Shown: one piece after another, positions 1 through 5,506 of the stretch
How positions within the stretch are numbered: the first letter of the stretch is position 1
Layout of the letters: each line of letters opens with the position of its first letter
DNA from: Glaciimonas sp.
GTDB lineage: Bacteria > Pseudomonadota > Gammaproteobacteria > Burkholderiales > Burkholderiaceae
Assembly: GCA_014377145.1 (NCBI GenBank)
Contig: JACMQE010000122.1
Coordinates: forward strand, 1-7,607
Direction of reading: 5' to 3'
Length of the DNA stretch: 7,607 nucleotides
Program-made: the position numbers and the translations under genes
The notes under the pieces: model-generated
Seen by the model: only the letters and a program-made list of their open reading frames with translations
Databases searched by the model: none
Told to the model about the DNA's origin: nothing

Positions 1-118
1 GAATAGTTTGAGAATGGGTTTGAACACCGACGGATTCGCGGCTAATGACCTGGCCATCGCGAAACAGCACAACGGAGGCAAGTTCGGTGGAAGTTTCGAT
101 GGCAAGGATAATCGGCAT
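1..118 (-). CDS. tsaB: TsaB, tRNA threonylcarbamoyladenosine biosynthesis protein (5' part only)
   Basis: The reverse strand from an ATG at 118-116 reads 39 uninterrupted codons to the window edge, beginning MPIILAIETSTELASVVLF and continuing to VGVQTHSQTI. The N-terminal strand with ILAIETST followed by a short loop is the ASKHA-fold start of TsaB (YeaZ), and the Q-T-H-S-Q segment matches the conserved region after the first hairpin. In the family, TsaB is the non-catalytic partner that binds TsaD (and TsaE) to make the N6-threonylcarbamoyl modification of adenosine 37 in ANN-decoding tRNAs in the cytosol. Only about a sixth of a usual ~220-residue protein is visible, so its integrity cannot be judged. 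No strong Shine-Dalgarno stands before this ATG, but conservation begins exactly there. It is transcribed away from the rest of the window. Confidence 0.88.
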   Translation of the reverse strand, partial: MPIILAIETSTELASVVLFRDGQVISRESVGVQTHSQTI

Positions 119-210
119 AGACGTTATTTTACCGCGCCCAACCTCTGCAAACGTGGGTTCATCAACGCTTATTCAATGGTTTATTATTAGTAGACAAAGG
201 CTAAGCAAGA

Positions 211-259
211 ATTAAGCAATAGTTTTTCAAAATTGGTAAGATTAATGCATTTGCTTAAT
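211..259. repeat. Inverted repeat, 9-bp arms, 31-bp spacer
   Basis: ATTAAGCAA at 211-219 is the exact reverse complement of TTGCTTAAT at 251-259. A further TAAGCAA direct copy lies at 202-208, so the left arm is partly duplicated. It sits in the intergenic region between divergent tsaB and the thioredoxin-like gene, where an operator would be expected. Nine A+T-rich base pairs can also arise by chance, so a function is only a possibility. Confidence 0.45.
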
Positions 260-361
260 AACCTGTGCCCAAAGAAACTATTTTCCAGCAAGCTGTCAGG
301 CTTGCGAGGCCGAAGCGAAAAATGTGCTGGGAGCAGCATAGATTTTGCCAGGTTTGAAACG

Positions 362-379
362 CCAATAGCGGACTATTGG
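362..379. repeat. Short perfect hairpin upstream of the thioredoxin-like gene
   Basis: CCAATAG (362-368) and CTATTGG (373-379) are perfect reverse complements around a CGGA loop. There is no T-run directly after it on either strand, so it is not a standard intrinsic terminator. It could be an operator-like palindrome or an RNA hairpin; nothing shows which. Confidence 0.45.
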
Positions 380-486
380 TCAAAAAACTAGTGAAATATG
401 GACTGCTCAGAGCATTTTACAGCCGACTACCCGTAAGTCCGAGAGTCTTCTAGCATCAGTAAGTGTGGCCAAGGCAAAATGCGCGC

Positions 487-915
487 ATGCCTGTTCTAAT
501 TATTAATAACGAAAATCACCCACAACTCGCCCAGATTCTGGCCAGGGATGGCTGGGTAGTCGCCTGCCTATGTGCTGCCTGGTGCGGTAGCTGCCAAGAA
601 TATCAAAAAAATTTCACGGCATTAGCAATATGCCATCCTGAAGCTCGGTTTGTTTGGATAGACATTGAAGATCAGGCTGACCTGATGGATGACCTCGATG
701 TCGATAATTTTCCTACCTTGCTAATTCAACGTGGCAAAATTGTGACATTTCTGGGGCCGGTTGAGCGCGACCTCCGAGTGGCTGAAAGAATATTTTTAGC
801 CCAGTACACACAAAATCTCACTGATCTGGCGATAGAAGCAGATAGCTCACCAGAACGCCGCAAATGGCAAATTAATGGTAATTTGGTGTCGCGGCTTCAA
901 AAAGTGGCTAGTTAA
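487..915 (+). CDS. Thioredoxin-family protein (thiol-disulfide oxidoreductase), 142 aa
   Basis: This intact frame has a thioredoxin fold: a first strand and helix (about residues 1-21), a strand ending WVVACLCAAW, then the redox motif W-C-G-S-C (cysteines 33 and 36). The strand FVWIDIE follows, and then the cis-proline loop F-P-T (Pro76) packed against the active site. Cytoplasmic thioredoxins have WCGPC; serine in place of proline shifts redox potential in related proteins, so it may not be a general reductant. No signal peptide or membrane segment is seen, so it is probably cytoplasmic, and it has a ~40-residue C-terminal extension beyond the usual fold. An in-frame GTG at 463 would add eight residues (WPRQNAR-type, not thioredoxin-like). 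I prefer the ATG at 487, with AAGG at 471-474 as a weakly placed ribosome site. The gene converges on the lysR remnant with three bases between the stop codons. Partner proteins are unknown; I do not assign a gene symbol. Confidence 0.87.
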   Translation: MPVLIINNENHPQLAQILARDGWVVACLCAAWCGSCQEYQKNFTALAICHPEARFVWIDIEDQADLMDDLDVDNFPTLLIQRGKIVTFLGPVERDLRVAERIFLAQYTQNLTDLAIEADSSPERRKWQINGNLVSRLQKVAS

Positions 916-918
916 CTT

Positions 919-1831
919 TTAATCCGCAAGCCAGGGGCTGCGATCAGGATACGGAAACTGCGCCATCATAAAATCAACAAAGCTGCGGACCTTGGCCGAC
1001 GATAAACGGCGGCTTGGGTAAACCAATTGCACGGATATCTTGTTAATTTGATGCTCCGACAGCACCCGTACCAGTTCGCCGGTTCATAAATCAGCGCTCA
1101 ATAGAATACGAACTGCGCATAGCGGTCCCTATTCCAACAAGGACGCAGTGCTGGAACAGTTCAGCGTTATTGGATACAACCTTACCGATAATTGGTACGA
1201 TCGATACACTATCGGGTGACTGAAAAGTCCAGTGATGACAAAAGTTCTCTAATGAAAATCAGACATGCATGCTGTTGCATGTCTTCCGGCAACAGCGGCG
1301 CACCGTGCTGTATTACGTATTCTGGGGATGCGCATAACAACACTTCAGCGATGCCTAATTGAAGAGCTGCCATAATGACATTAAACTTCTGGAGGGCCGC
1401 AAAAATACTTACGTCAAAATCTTCTTCAACCAAATCAACTGTACGATCTGTCAATTTCTACATCCAACACCATGTCTGAATATTGCAGAGAGTATTGCGG
1501 AAGAAAATGCGCCAGTTGCATTTATTCAAAATTAATATGGGAATAGATATGCAACGTTCCCGCAGGCTTTTTGGACACAGCAGAGGCGCCGCATCAGCCT
1601 CGTCGCTTTCAGTAAAAATGCTTCGCACACGCTCCAAATAGACATGCCCTGTTTCAGTCAGAAACATTCTAGTGTAGAGCGACTCAAAAAGCGCGCGCCT
1701 AAATAATTTTCGAGATCTGCAACGTCGCGCGTAACAACGATGTTGGACAGCGTAAGCTCTTACACCATACCCACAAAACTACTTTTCTCGACTACTTTTG
1801 AAAAAATTAATATTGACTGTAGGTGATCCAT
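919..1831 (-). pseudogene. LysR-family transcriptional regulator, decayed
   Basis: Pieces of one LysR-type regulator can be read in order on the minus strand in changing frames. They run: start MDHLQSILIFSKVVEKSSFV (ATG at 1831); recognition-helix part LSNIVVTRDVADLENYLGAR; LTETGHVYLERVRSI; GTLHIYS; MQLAHFLPQY; the effector-domain stretch TDRTVDLVEEDFDV to RELLSSLDFSVTR; VPIIGKVVSNNAELFQHC; and the end FVDFMMAQFPYPDRSPWLAD with stop at 919-921. Breaks include an in-frame TAA at 1760-1762 (likely from a glutamine codon), a frameshift near 1675, another near 1590, a TAA at 1522-1524, a frameshift near 1453, a TAG at 1209-1211 and a further break near 1075-1090. Such proteins have an N-terminal winged helix-turn-helix and a periplasmic-binding-like sensor domain, about 300 residues in all, which fits the full span. 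Its target and ligand are unknown. The many independent lesions make it a real pseudogene rather than a sequencing slip. Confidence 0.93.
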
Positions 1832-2189
1832 ATCTTTAGCCACTTCTTATTTCAGGCTTTTTTACCCTGTTTCAGACCATTTTCTGTCGACTTTGGCCAT
1901 GCACAGGAATTTACTTGTAACTTAACCACGAAAAAGTAGCTCACTAGGATAAGCTAAATAATAAACATGTTCAGGTAGCCGAGCTAGTTTTCAACATTCG
2001 AGGCATGAACCTAATAGCTTTAACGATAAACCATGCAAAGTACTTCTATGTTAGTTACATAGGAAGCATTCGCTATTGATAGCACGATTAGCCTAGCATT
2101 TTTTATCTTGGCATTGACTGTAATTTAGTAAATTTAGTCACTTAGCTAGCGTAAAACTGGCCAACCCCGAAGCCAACCGCCCATAATGC
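1832..2189. other. Gene-free interval between the lysR and tesA remnants
   Basis: About 360 A+T-rich bases have frequent stops in all frames and no recognisable protein. One hairpin is visible, TATGT (2047-2051) with ACATA (2057-2061), extended by CTTC/GAAG with one bulged G. The -35-like TTGACT at 2114-2119 has no good -10 at 16-18 bases. The interval probably holds the dead promoters of the two flanking broken genes. It may also hide an unrecognisable gene remnant. Confidence 0.55.
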
Positions 2190-2768
2190 CAGCACCGCCG
2201 AAATACTGACTATCGCTTGCCATGCAACAGCCGCTGGGTCGCGTTGCTGCAACAACGTCTACAAGCCAAACATATCGACATTAACATCAACAACGCTAGT
2301 ATCAGCGGCGAAACCAATATTGACGGTAGTGCCCGACTCCCCGAGATGTTTTTAAAAAAACATCAAAATATTGTCATCATAGAACTTGGGGCCAACGATG
2401 CGCTGCGTGGCATTCAACTGAAAGCTACCGAAGCCAATTTACATGCCATGATAGCAGCAGCACAAAAAGCTAATGCCAAAGTTTTACTTGTTGGTATGCG
2501 TATTCCGCCTAATTATGGGCGCGACTATACTGAAAAATTTTTCGGTTTGTATCTAACCATAGCAAAACAGACTAACGTAACCCTGGTACCGTTTTTATTG
2601 GAAGGCATAGTTGACAAACCGCAATTGTCTCAAGCTGATCGGATTCATCCGATAGCGGAAGCGCATCCGATCATATTGAGTAACATCTGGCAAAAATTGC
2701 AGCCCTTAATGAGAGGCACGTCTTCCATAAAAGAAGAGCTGTCATCTCATATTCGAAGGCCATATTGA
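2190..2768 (+). pseudogene. tesA: TesA-type SGNH hydrolase (arylesterase / acyl-CoA thioesterase I), 5' end lost
   Basis: From 2217 the frame is open for 183 codons and clearly belongs to the TesA/arylesterase group: RWVALLQQRL, then SISGET (block II region), the oxyanion Asn in G-A-N-D (2388-2399) and, near the end, D-R-I-H-P with the catalytic Asp and His (residues 141 and 144 from the TTG at 2217). What is missing is the start. Intact members have a signal peptide and then GDSLSAGYG-like block I with the nucleophilic serine just before W-V-A-L-L. Here only a blurred trace (GCC GAA.TAC near 2197-2206) remains, out of frame, with a TAA in frame at 2184-2186. No ATG or ribosome site precedes the open part. 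The tail after PLMRG is also unlike the family and may be read-through. In intact form this periplasmic enzyme hydrolyses short acyl esters and thioesters. The remnant cannot be catalytic. It converges on ppiD. Confidence 0.85.
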
Positions 2769-2771
2769 AAT

Positions 2772-2801
2772 AAAATATGCCACTTTACGATAGCATTTTT
2801 T
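2772..2801. terminator. Possible shared hairpin terminator between tesA remnant and ppiD
   Basis: AAAATATGC (2772-2780) can pair with GCATTTTTT (2793-2801) with one mismatch around a 12-base loop. It ends in a T-run on the plus strand and an A/T-rich tail on the minus strand. It lies between two convergent genes 46 bases apart, the right place for a bidirectional terminator. The stem is A+T-rich and weak, so this is tentative. Confidence 0.4.
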
Positions 2802-2814
2802 TAACATCTTTACT

Positions 2815-4749
2815 TTATTTTGCCGCTAAATTGTCATCCGTTGGATTAGAATAAATCACAGGTCTCAGTATTTTTACCTTAGCCTTCTGCTTCAATACTT
2901 CAACATAAGCTAGCATTTCCTGCTGCGACAAAGCAGATGATATCTGTTGTTGCTCTGACTGTCTACGCGCTTGATCGACGGTAGCTGGTTGAGCGACTTT
3001 ACCAATACGATAGATGGCATAGCCCTGCTCTGGCAAATAAATCCCGACATAAGCCGGCAATTTGCTAATATCAGCTTTCATGACTGCATCAAATACAATG
3101 GGTGTGATGCCCTGATGGCTAACACGTGAAATTGTCTTTACCGCAGAAAAACCAACAATATCATCTTTTTCCTTTAAGGCTGCCAATTTAGAGACACCTG
3201 CCTTTAGCGCAAACTCGGCTTCTGCAGCTTGCATTACTTTGGCCCGAACTATTTCCTTAACATCTTCAAACGCCTGCTTAGTGATGGGTTTATAATCAGT
3301 GACGTGTCCGGCAACCAGCGTATTTGGGGCAACTTCAATTGCTGCAGTATTGCGTTTATTTTTTACCGAACCATCAGCAAACAATGCCGTCAAAAAAATT
3401 TCATTGTTGTAGGTTGCGGCAGCATCAACCGCAAAACTTGGATGTCGGCCCAGATTTGCCACAGTTTGGATAGATAGTTTCAACTTATCAGCGGCAGGCT
3501 TCAGACTACTCGACTGCTCATATACCGTATCGCTAAATAACTCAGCCAACTCCGCGAATTTTTTCGCCTCCAACTGTTTCTTAATTGCGACAGCAATATC
3601 ACCTTTAACTTGCGCCAGAGGCTTAACTTCCTCTGGCTTAATGCCTGTCAACTGAATAATGTGATAGCCAAAATCAGATTCAACAACGTCGCTAACTTCG
3701 CCTTCCTTGAGTTTCAGCGCTGCATCTGAAAAAGGCTTTACCATCATATTTTCACCGAAATAACCTAAATCACCACCCTGCTCCGCCGAATCAGTATCTT
3801 GCGAATTTTCTTTGGCTAGCCTAGCAAATTTAGTCGGGTCCTTCTGGACTTGTGCCAGCAAGCTATTAGCCTTTGTTTTCGCGGCTGCTTTCTCGGCATT
3901 AGTAGCATCCTTTTTAATCGTAATTAAAATATGGCTTGCACGACGTTGCTCAAGGGTAGTGTGGTGCTTTAAATTTTTGTCATAATACAATTTGATATTT
4001 GCATCACTAACTGTCACCTGTGCAGCTACTGCTGCACTGTCTAGGACAATATATTCCACATTAACTTGTTCGGGAATTTGAAATTGTTGGCTATTATTAT
4101 CGTAATATTCCTTCAGCGTACCATCTGTAATTTTGACCTTCGGTGCGTAATCGCTGGTTTTAAATAACACCTCCTGAATATCACGCTCTTGATCATTAAT
4201 ATTCGAAATCCGCAATGCCAGCGATTTCGGTGCAAACGCAGTGGCTTGAATTGCTCCAGTCAATTGCTGCAACGCTAAATCCTGGCGCAGCCCGGCTTCA
4301 TACATTTTTGGTACAGTACCCTGCGCGGCTAGTAAACTACGGTATTTTTCATTATCGAATTTACCGTCAGCGCCTTGTAATTCTGGAGTACCAAGCAACG
4401 TTTGCTGTAGGATGAAATCAGACACCATCAAATGCTCACGCGTCACCGCTGCCAATTGTGCACGTTGCGCAACGAGGTTATCCAAAATGCTTTGTTTGGC
4501 TGCTTTCGTATCAAACATCTTAGCGTCAAATTGAGGGCCGAACATTTGCTGCATCCGATCAATTTGCTGACGCTGCGCCGCATCCCAATCTTGCTGGGTA
4601 ATAGATTGCCCAGCGACTTTTGCCACATTGTTAGCGCTATCGCCAAAGCCAGTATAACTTTGTAAGCCAACCAGAGCGAAAGAAGGAATGATCAACAAAA
4701 GGAGCAAAAACTGCATAAAGCGTTTATGGGAGCGAATAAGCTCAAACAT
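2815..4749 (-). CDS. ppiD: PpiD, membrane-anchored periplasmic folding chaperone with parvulin domain, 644 aa
   Basis: This intact frame begins MFELIRSHKRFMQF, followed by one hydrophobic segment (about residues 12-30, LLLLLIIPSFALVGL). This is the single N-terminal anchor of PpiD, placing the rest in the periplasm. Next comes a SurA-like N-terminal chaperone region (about 35-200), then a parvulin-type PPIC domain (about 270-370: RRASHILI start, GGDLGYFG, FSDAALKLKEGEVSDVV, FGYHIIQL), then a long C-terminal chaperone part. The family sits at the SecYEG exit, binds emerging outer-membrane and periplasmic proteins and, in E. coli, acts mainly as a chaperone, its parvulin domain having little isomerase activity. 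A TTG at 4758 would add three residues, but the ATG at 4749 matches the usual start MFE-IR-HKR. Shine-Dalgarno complementarity is weak. Length is near the normal ~630-650. It lies downstream of lon, the hupB remnant and two tRNAs on the same strand, separated from them by a terminator, so it is probably transcribed alone. Confidence 0.96.
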   Translation of the reverse strand: MFELIRSHKRFMQFLLLLLIIPSFALVGLQSYTGFGDSANNVAKVAGQSITQQDWDAAQRQQIDRMQQMFGPQFDAKMFDTKAAKQSILDNLVAQRAQLAAVTREHLMVSDFILQQTLLGTPELQGADGKFDNEKYRSLLAAQGTVPKMYEAGLRQDLALQQLTGAIQATAFAPKSLALRISNINDQERDIQEVLFKTSDYAPKVKITDGTLKEYYDNNSQQFQIPEQVNVEYIVLDSAAVAAQVTVSDANIKLYYDKNLKHHTTLEQRRASHILITIKKDATNAEKAAAKTKANSLLAQVQKDPTKFARLAKENSQDTDSAEQGGDLGYFGENMMVKPFSDAALKLKEGEVSDVVESDFGYHIIQLTGIKPEEVKPLAQVKGDIAVAIKKQLEAKKFAELAELFSDTVYEQSSSLKPAADKLKLSIQTVANLGRHPSFAVDAAATYNNEIFLTALFADGSVKNKRNTAAIEVAPNTLVAGHVTDYKPITKQAFEDVKEIVRAKVMQAAEAEFALKAGVSKLAALKEKDDIVGFSAVKTISRVSHQGITPIVFDAVMKADISKLPAYVGIYLPEQGYAIYRIGKVAQPATVDQARRQSEQQQISSALSQQEMLAYVEVLKQKAKVKILRPVIYSNPTDDNLAAK

Positions 4750-4770
4750 GGTAGCCAATCAAAGACAAAT

Positions 4771-4787
4771 TGCTAAAATCATTAGCA
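4771..4787. repeat. Inverted repeat in the ppiD 5' leader
   Basis: TGCTAA (4771-4776) and TTAGCA (4782-4787) are perfect reverse complements around five bases, about 20 bases upstream of the ppiD ATG. It may be an operator or a small leader hairpin near the ribosome site. Six A+T-rich base pairs are weak evidence. Confidence 0.4.
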
Positions 4788-4793
4788 GATATG

Positions 4794-4822
4794 AAAAAAA
4801 GCAAATTTTCGTTTGCTTTTTT
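4794..4822 (-). terminator. Intrinsic terminator directly after tRNA-Asp
   Basis: On the minus strand, AAAAAAGCAAA pairs perfectly with TTTGCTTTTTT (arms 4812-4822 and 4795-4805) around a 6-base loop and ends in a run of seven T (4800-4794). It starts five bases after the tRNA-Asp CCA end, so it should close the tRNA transcript before ppiD. The inverted form also has a T-run on the plus strand, so it could work in both directions. Confidence 0.75.
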
Positions 4823-4826
4823 ATTC

Positions 4827-4903
4827 TGGCGGATTGAACAGGACTCGAACCCGCGACCCCCGGCGTGACAAGCCGGTATTCTAACCAGCTGAACTAACAC
4901 TCC
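4827..4903 (-). tRNA. tRNA-Asp (anticodon GTC), acceptor stem weakened
   Basis: The minus strand folds as a 77-base cloverleaf with encoded CCA. It has D stem GTTC/GAAT, perfect anticodon stem CCGGC/GCCGG, loop TTGTCAC with anticodon GTC, variable GGGTC, T stem GCGGG/CCTGT with loop TTCGAGT, discriminator G73 and CCA (4829-4827). The main aspartate identity bases are kept: G34, U35, C36, C38, G73, G2:C71 and G10:U25. The odd part is the acceptor stem GGAGTGT/TCAATCC, which has a G4-A69 and a T7-T66 mismatch where relatives pair fully (GGAGCGG type). The T stem also has two G-T wobbles. It is very likely still a working tRNA, but it may be on the way to decay or be corrected after transcription. 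It is followed at once by a terminator and preceded by the tRNA-Val relic. Confidence 0.92.
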
Positions 4904-4966
4904 TAAAAACGGCATGCTGCAATAATTTTTTCAAATTATATCGCAATTATTTTTGCTTGACTAAAA

Positions 4967-5039
4967 TGGTGAGTCCTGAGACATTCGAACTCCTGAACTA
5001 TGCCTTGTAAGGGCGTCGCTCTACCCACTTTACCAACTC
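4967..5039 (-). tRNA. tRNA-Val (anticodon TAC), degenerate, probably a pseudogene
   Basis: The minus strand shows tRNA-Val hallmarks: GGGTAGAGCGACGCC, anticodon loop CTTACAA (TAC), then AAGGC, a T-loop TTCGAAT and a final ACTCACCA with encoded CCA at 4969-4967. Its length is 73 instead of the usual 76 because three bases are missing in the D arm, where AAGT replaces the normal GCTCAGT. The GAGC strand therefore has no partner. The acceptor stem GAGTTGG/AGGACTC has two mismatches and a wobble, the anticodon stem has one C-A mismatch, and the T stem AGGAG/GTCTC has two mismatches. With defects in every stem it is unlikely to fold into a stable tRNA. Its position beside tRNA-Asp between hupB and ppiD is the normal one in Burkholderiales. 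Another tRNA-Val copy elsewhere would be needed to read GUA and GUG. Confidence 0.75.
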
Positions 5040-5050
5040 AAACCAAATAT

Positions 5051-5079
5051 GATTTAAAATTAAGAGCGCAGTTAGTCAA
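5051..5079 (-). promoter_or_regulatory. Possible promoter of the tRNA-Val/tRNA-Asp pair
   Basis: On the minus strand TTGACT (5079-5074) is followed after 17 bases by TAAATC (5056-5051), 11 bases before the tRNA-Val 5' end. The -35 box matches five of six bases of the sigma-70 consensus and the -10 only three. Spacing and position fit a tRNA promoter, but the weak -10 leaves it tentative. Confidence 0.4.
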
Positions 5080-5111
5080 ACAATTGAGATTTATCACAAC
5101 GCTAAAGGCAA

Positions 5112-5271
5112 TTATTTTGCTGCATCTTTCAATGCTTTGCCAAGCTTAAATTTATGAACTCTAACAAAATCGATTTTAATCAGCTCAACCGGTACGTGCA
5201 GCGGAAGATGCAGCTACCTTCATAATATCTGCGGATTTGGAAATATGCGCGATTAGTTCGACTTTGTTCAA
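5112..5271 (-). pseudogene. hupB: HU histone-like protein remnant, internally deleted and frameshifted
   Basis: On the minus strand the start of HU is clear from 5271: NKVELIAHISKSADI followed by MKVAASS. The text then jumps to AARTG, which in HU belongs far downstream near the DNA-binding arm, and hits TGA. In another frame the C-terminus is readable as IKIDFVRVHKFKLGKALKDAAK with TAA at 5114-5112. The span is 160 bases against about 273 for a 90-residue HU, so about 113 bases are gone, a number not divisible by three. The dimerisation core and most of the arm are lost. The first codon is also TTG in place of the usual ATG. HU dimers bend and compact DNA in the nucleoid. Betaproteobacteria often carry more than one HU gene, so another copy may cover the loss. 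Its place between lon and the tRNA pair supports the hupB name. Confidence 0.9.
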
Positions 5272-5312
5272 TGAAGTCGCCCTCAAAAAATCAAATTTTG
5301 CATAGTTTATTC

Positions 5313-5341
5313 GCGCAAAAAATGGCAAAACTACGTGTCAA
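5313..5341 (-). promoter_or_regulatory. Relic promoter upstream of the hupB remnant
   Basis: A perfect -35 hexamer TTGACA lies at 5341-5336 on the minus strand, about 65 bases before the hupB start. At the expected 17-base spacing the sequence is TTGCGC, not a -10 box, and 16 or 18 bases are no better. The simplest reading is a former strong hupB promoter whose -10 has mutated. A chance hexamer is possible. Confidence 0.3.
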
Positions 5342-5402
5342 GCGGTTTGCCATCATCTAGAAATTTTCATTCCAAAAATAATCCACCCTATCAATTTTCC
5401 AT

Positions 5403-5429
5403 AAAAAACGCTCCCTCGGGCGCTTTTTT
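5403..5429 (-). terminator. Intrinsic terminator downstream of lon
   Basis: On the minus strand the sequence AAAAAAG CGCCC GAGG GAGCG TTTTTT forms a G+C-rich five-pair stem (one G-T pair) with a 4-base loop, flanked by A and T runs that extend the stem. It lies about 80 bases after the lon stop codon. The T-runs on both strands would let it act bidirectionally, but no plus-strand gene ends here. Confidence 0.85.
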
Positions 5430-5506
5430 ACAAATACTTAAAACAGTTTAAATCAGCATTAAAACAAACTAACCTTGAATCTCGTACCGACCTTATCAAG
5501 CATGAG

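Larger units (their letters stand above)
119..486. other. Gene-free interval between tsaB and the thioredoxin-like gene
   Basis: About 370 bases lie between two divergently transcribed genes, so promoters for both should be here, but no convincing -35/-10 pair was found. Open frames are short (roughly 35-50 codons on either strand, for example around 190-340 minus) and none resembles a known protein. Two inverted repeats are listed separately. The interval may be a decayed gene beyond recognition or a long regulatory spacer; the sequence does not decide between them. Confidence 0.6.

Noticed and set aside
189..340. About 50-codon open frame on the minus strand in the gap between tsaB and the thioredoxin-like gene
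   Set aside because: No family resemblance, no ribosome site, and a length expected by chance.
463..486. Upstream GTG start that would lengthen the thioredoxin-like protein by eight residues
   Set aside because: The added residues do not look like the family and no ribosome site is placed before the GTG; the ATG at 487 starts the conserved fold.
1209..1667. Two separate small minus-strand genes (81 and 69 codons)
   Set aside because: Both read as consecutive pieces of one LysR regulator in different frames, so they are fragments of one pseudogene.
1812..2122. ATTGACTGTA occurs at 1812-1821 and at 2113-2122
   Set aside because: A single 10-base direct repeat without target-site or insertion-sequence features; chance is enough in A+T-rich DNA.
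3229..3477. 82-codon plus-strand open frame inside ppiD
   Set aside because: Antisense to an intact, well-conserved protein, with no ribosome site and no recognisable domain.
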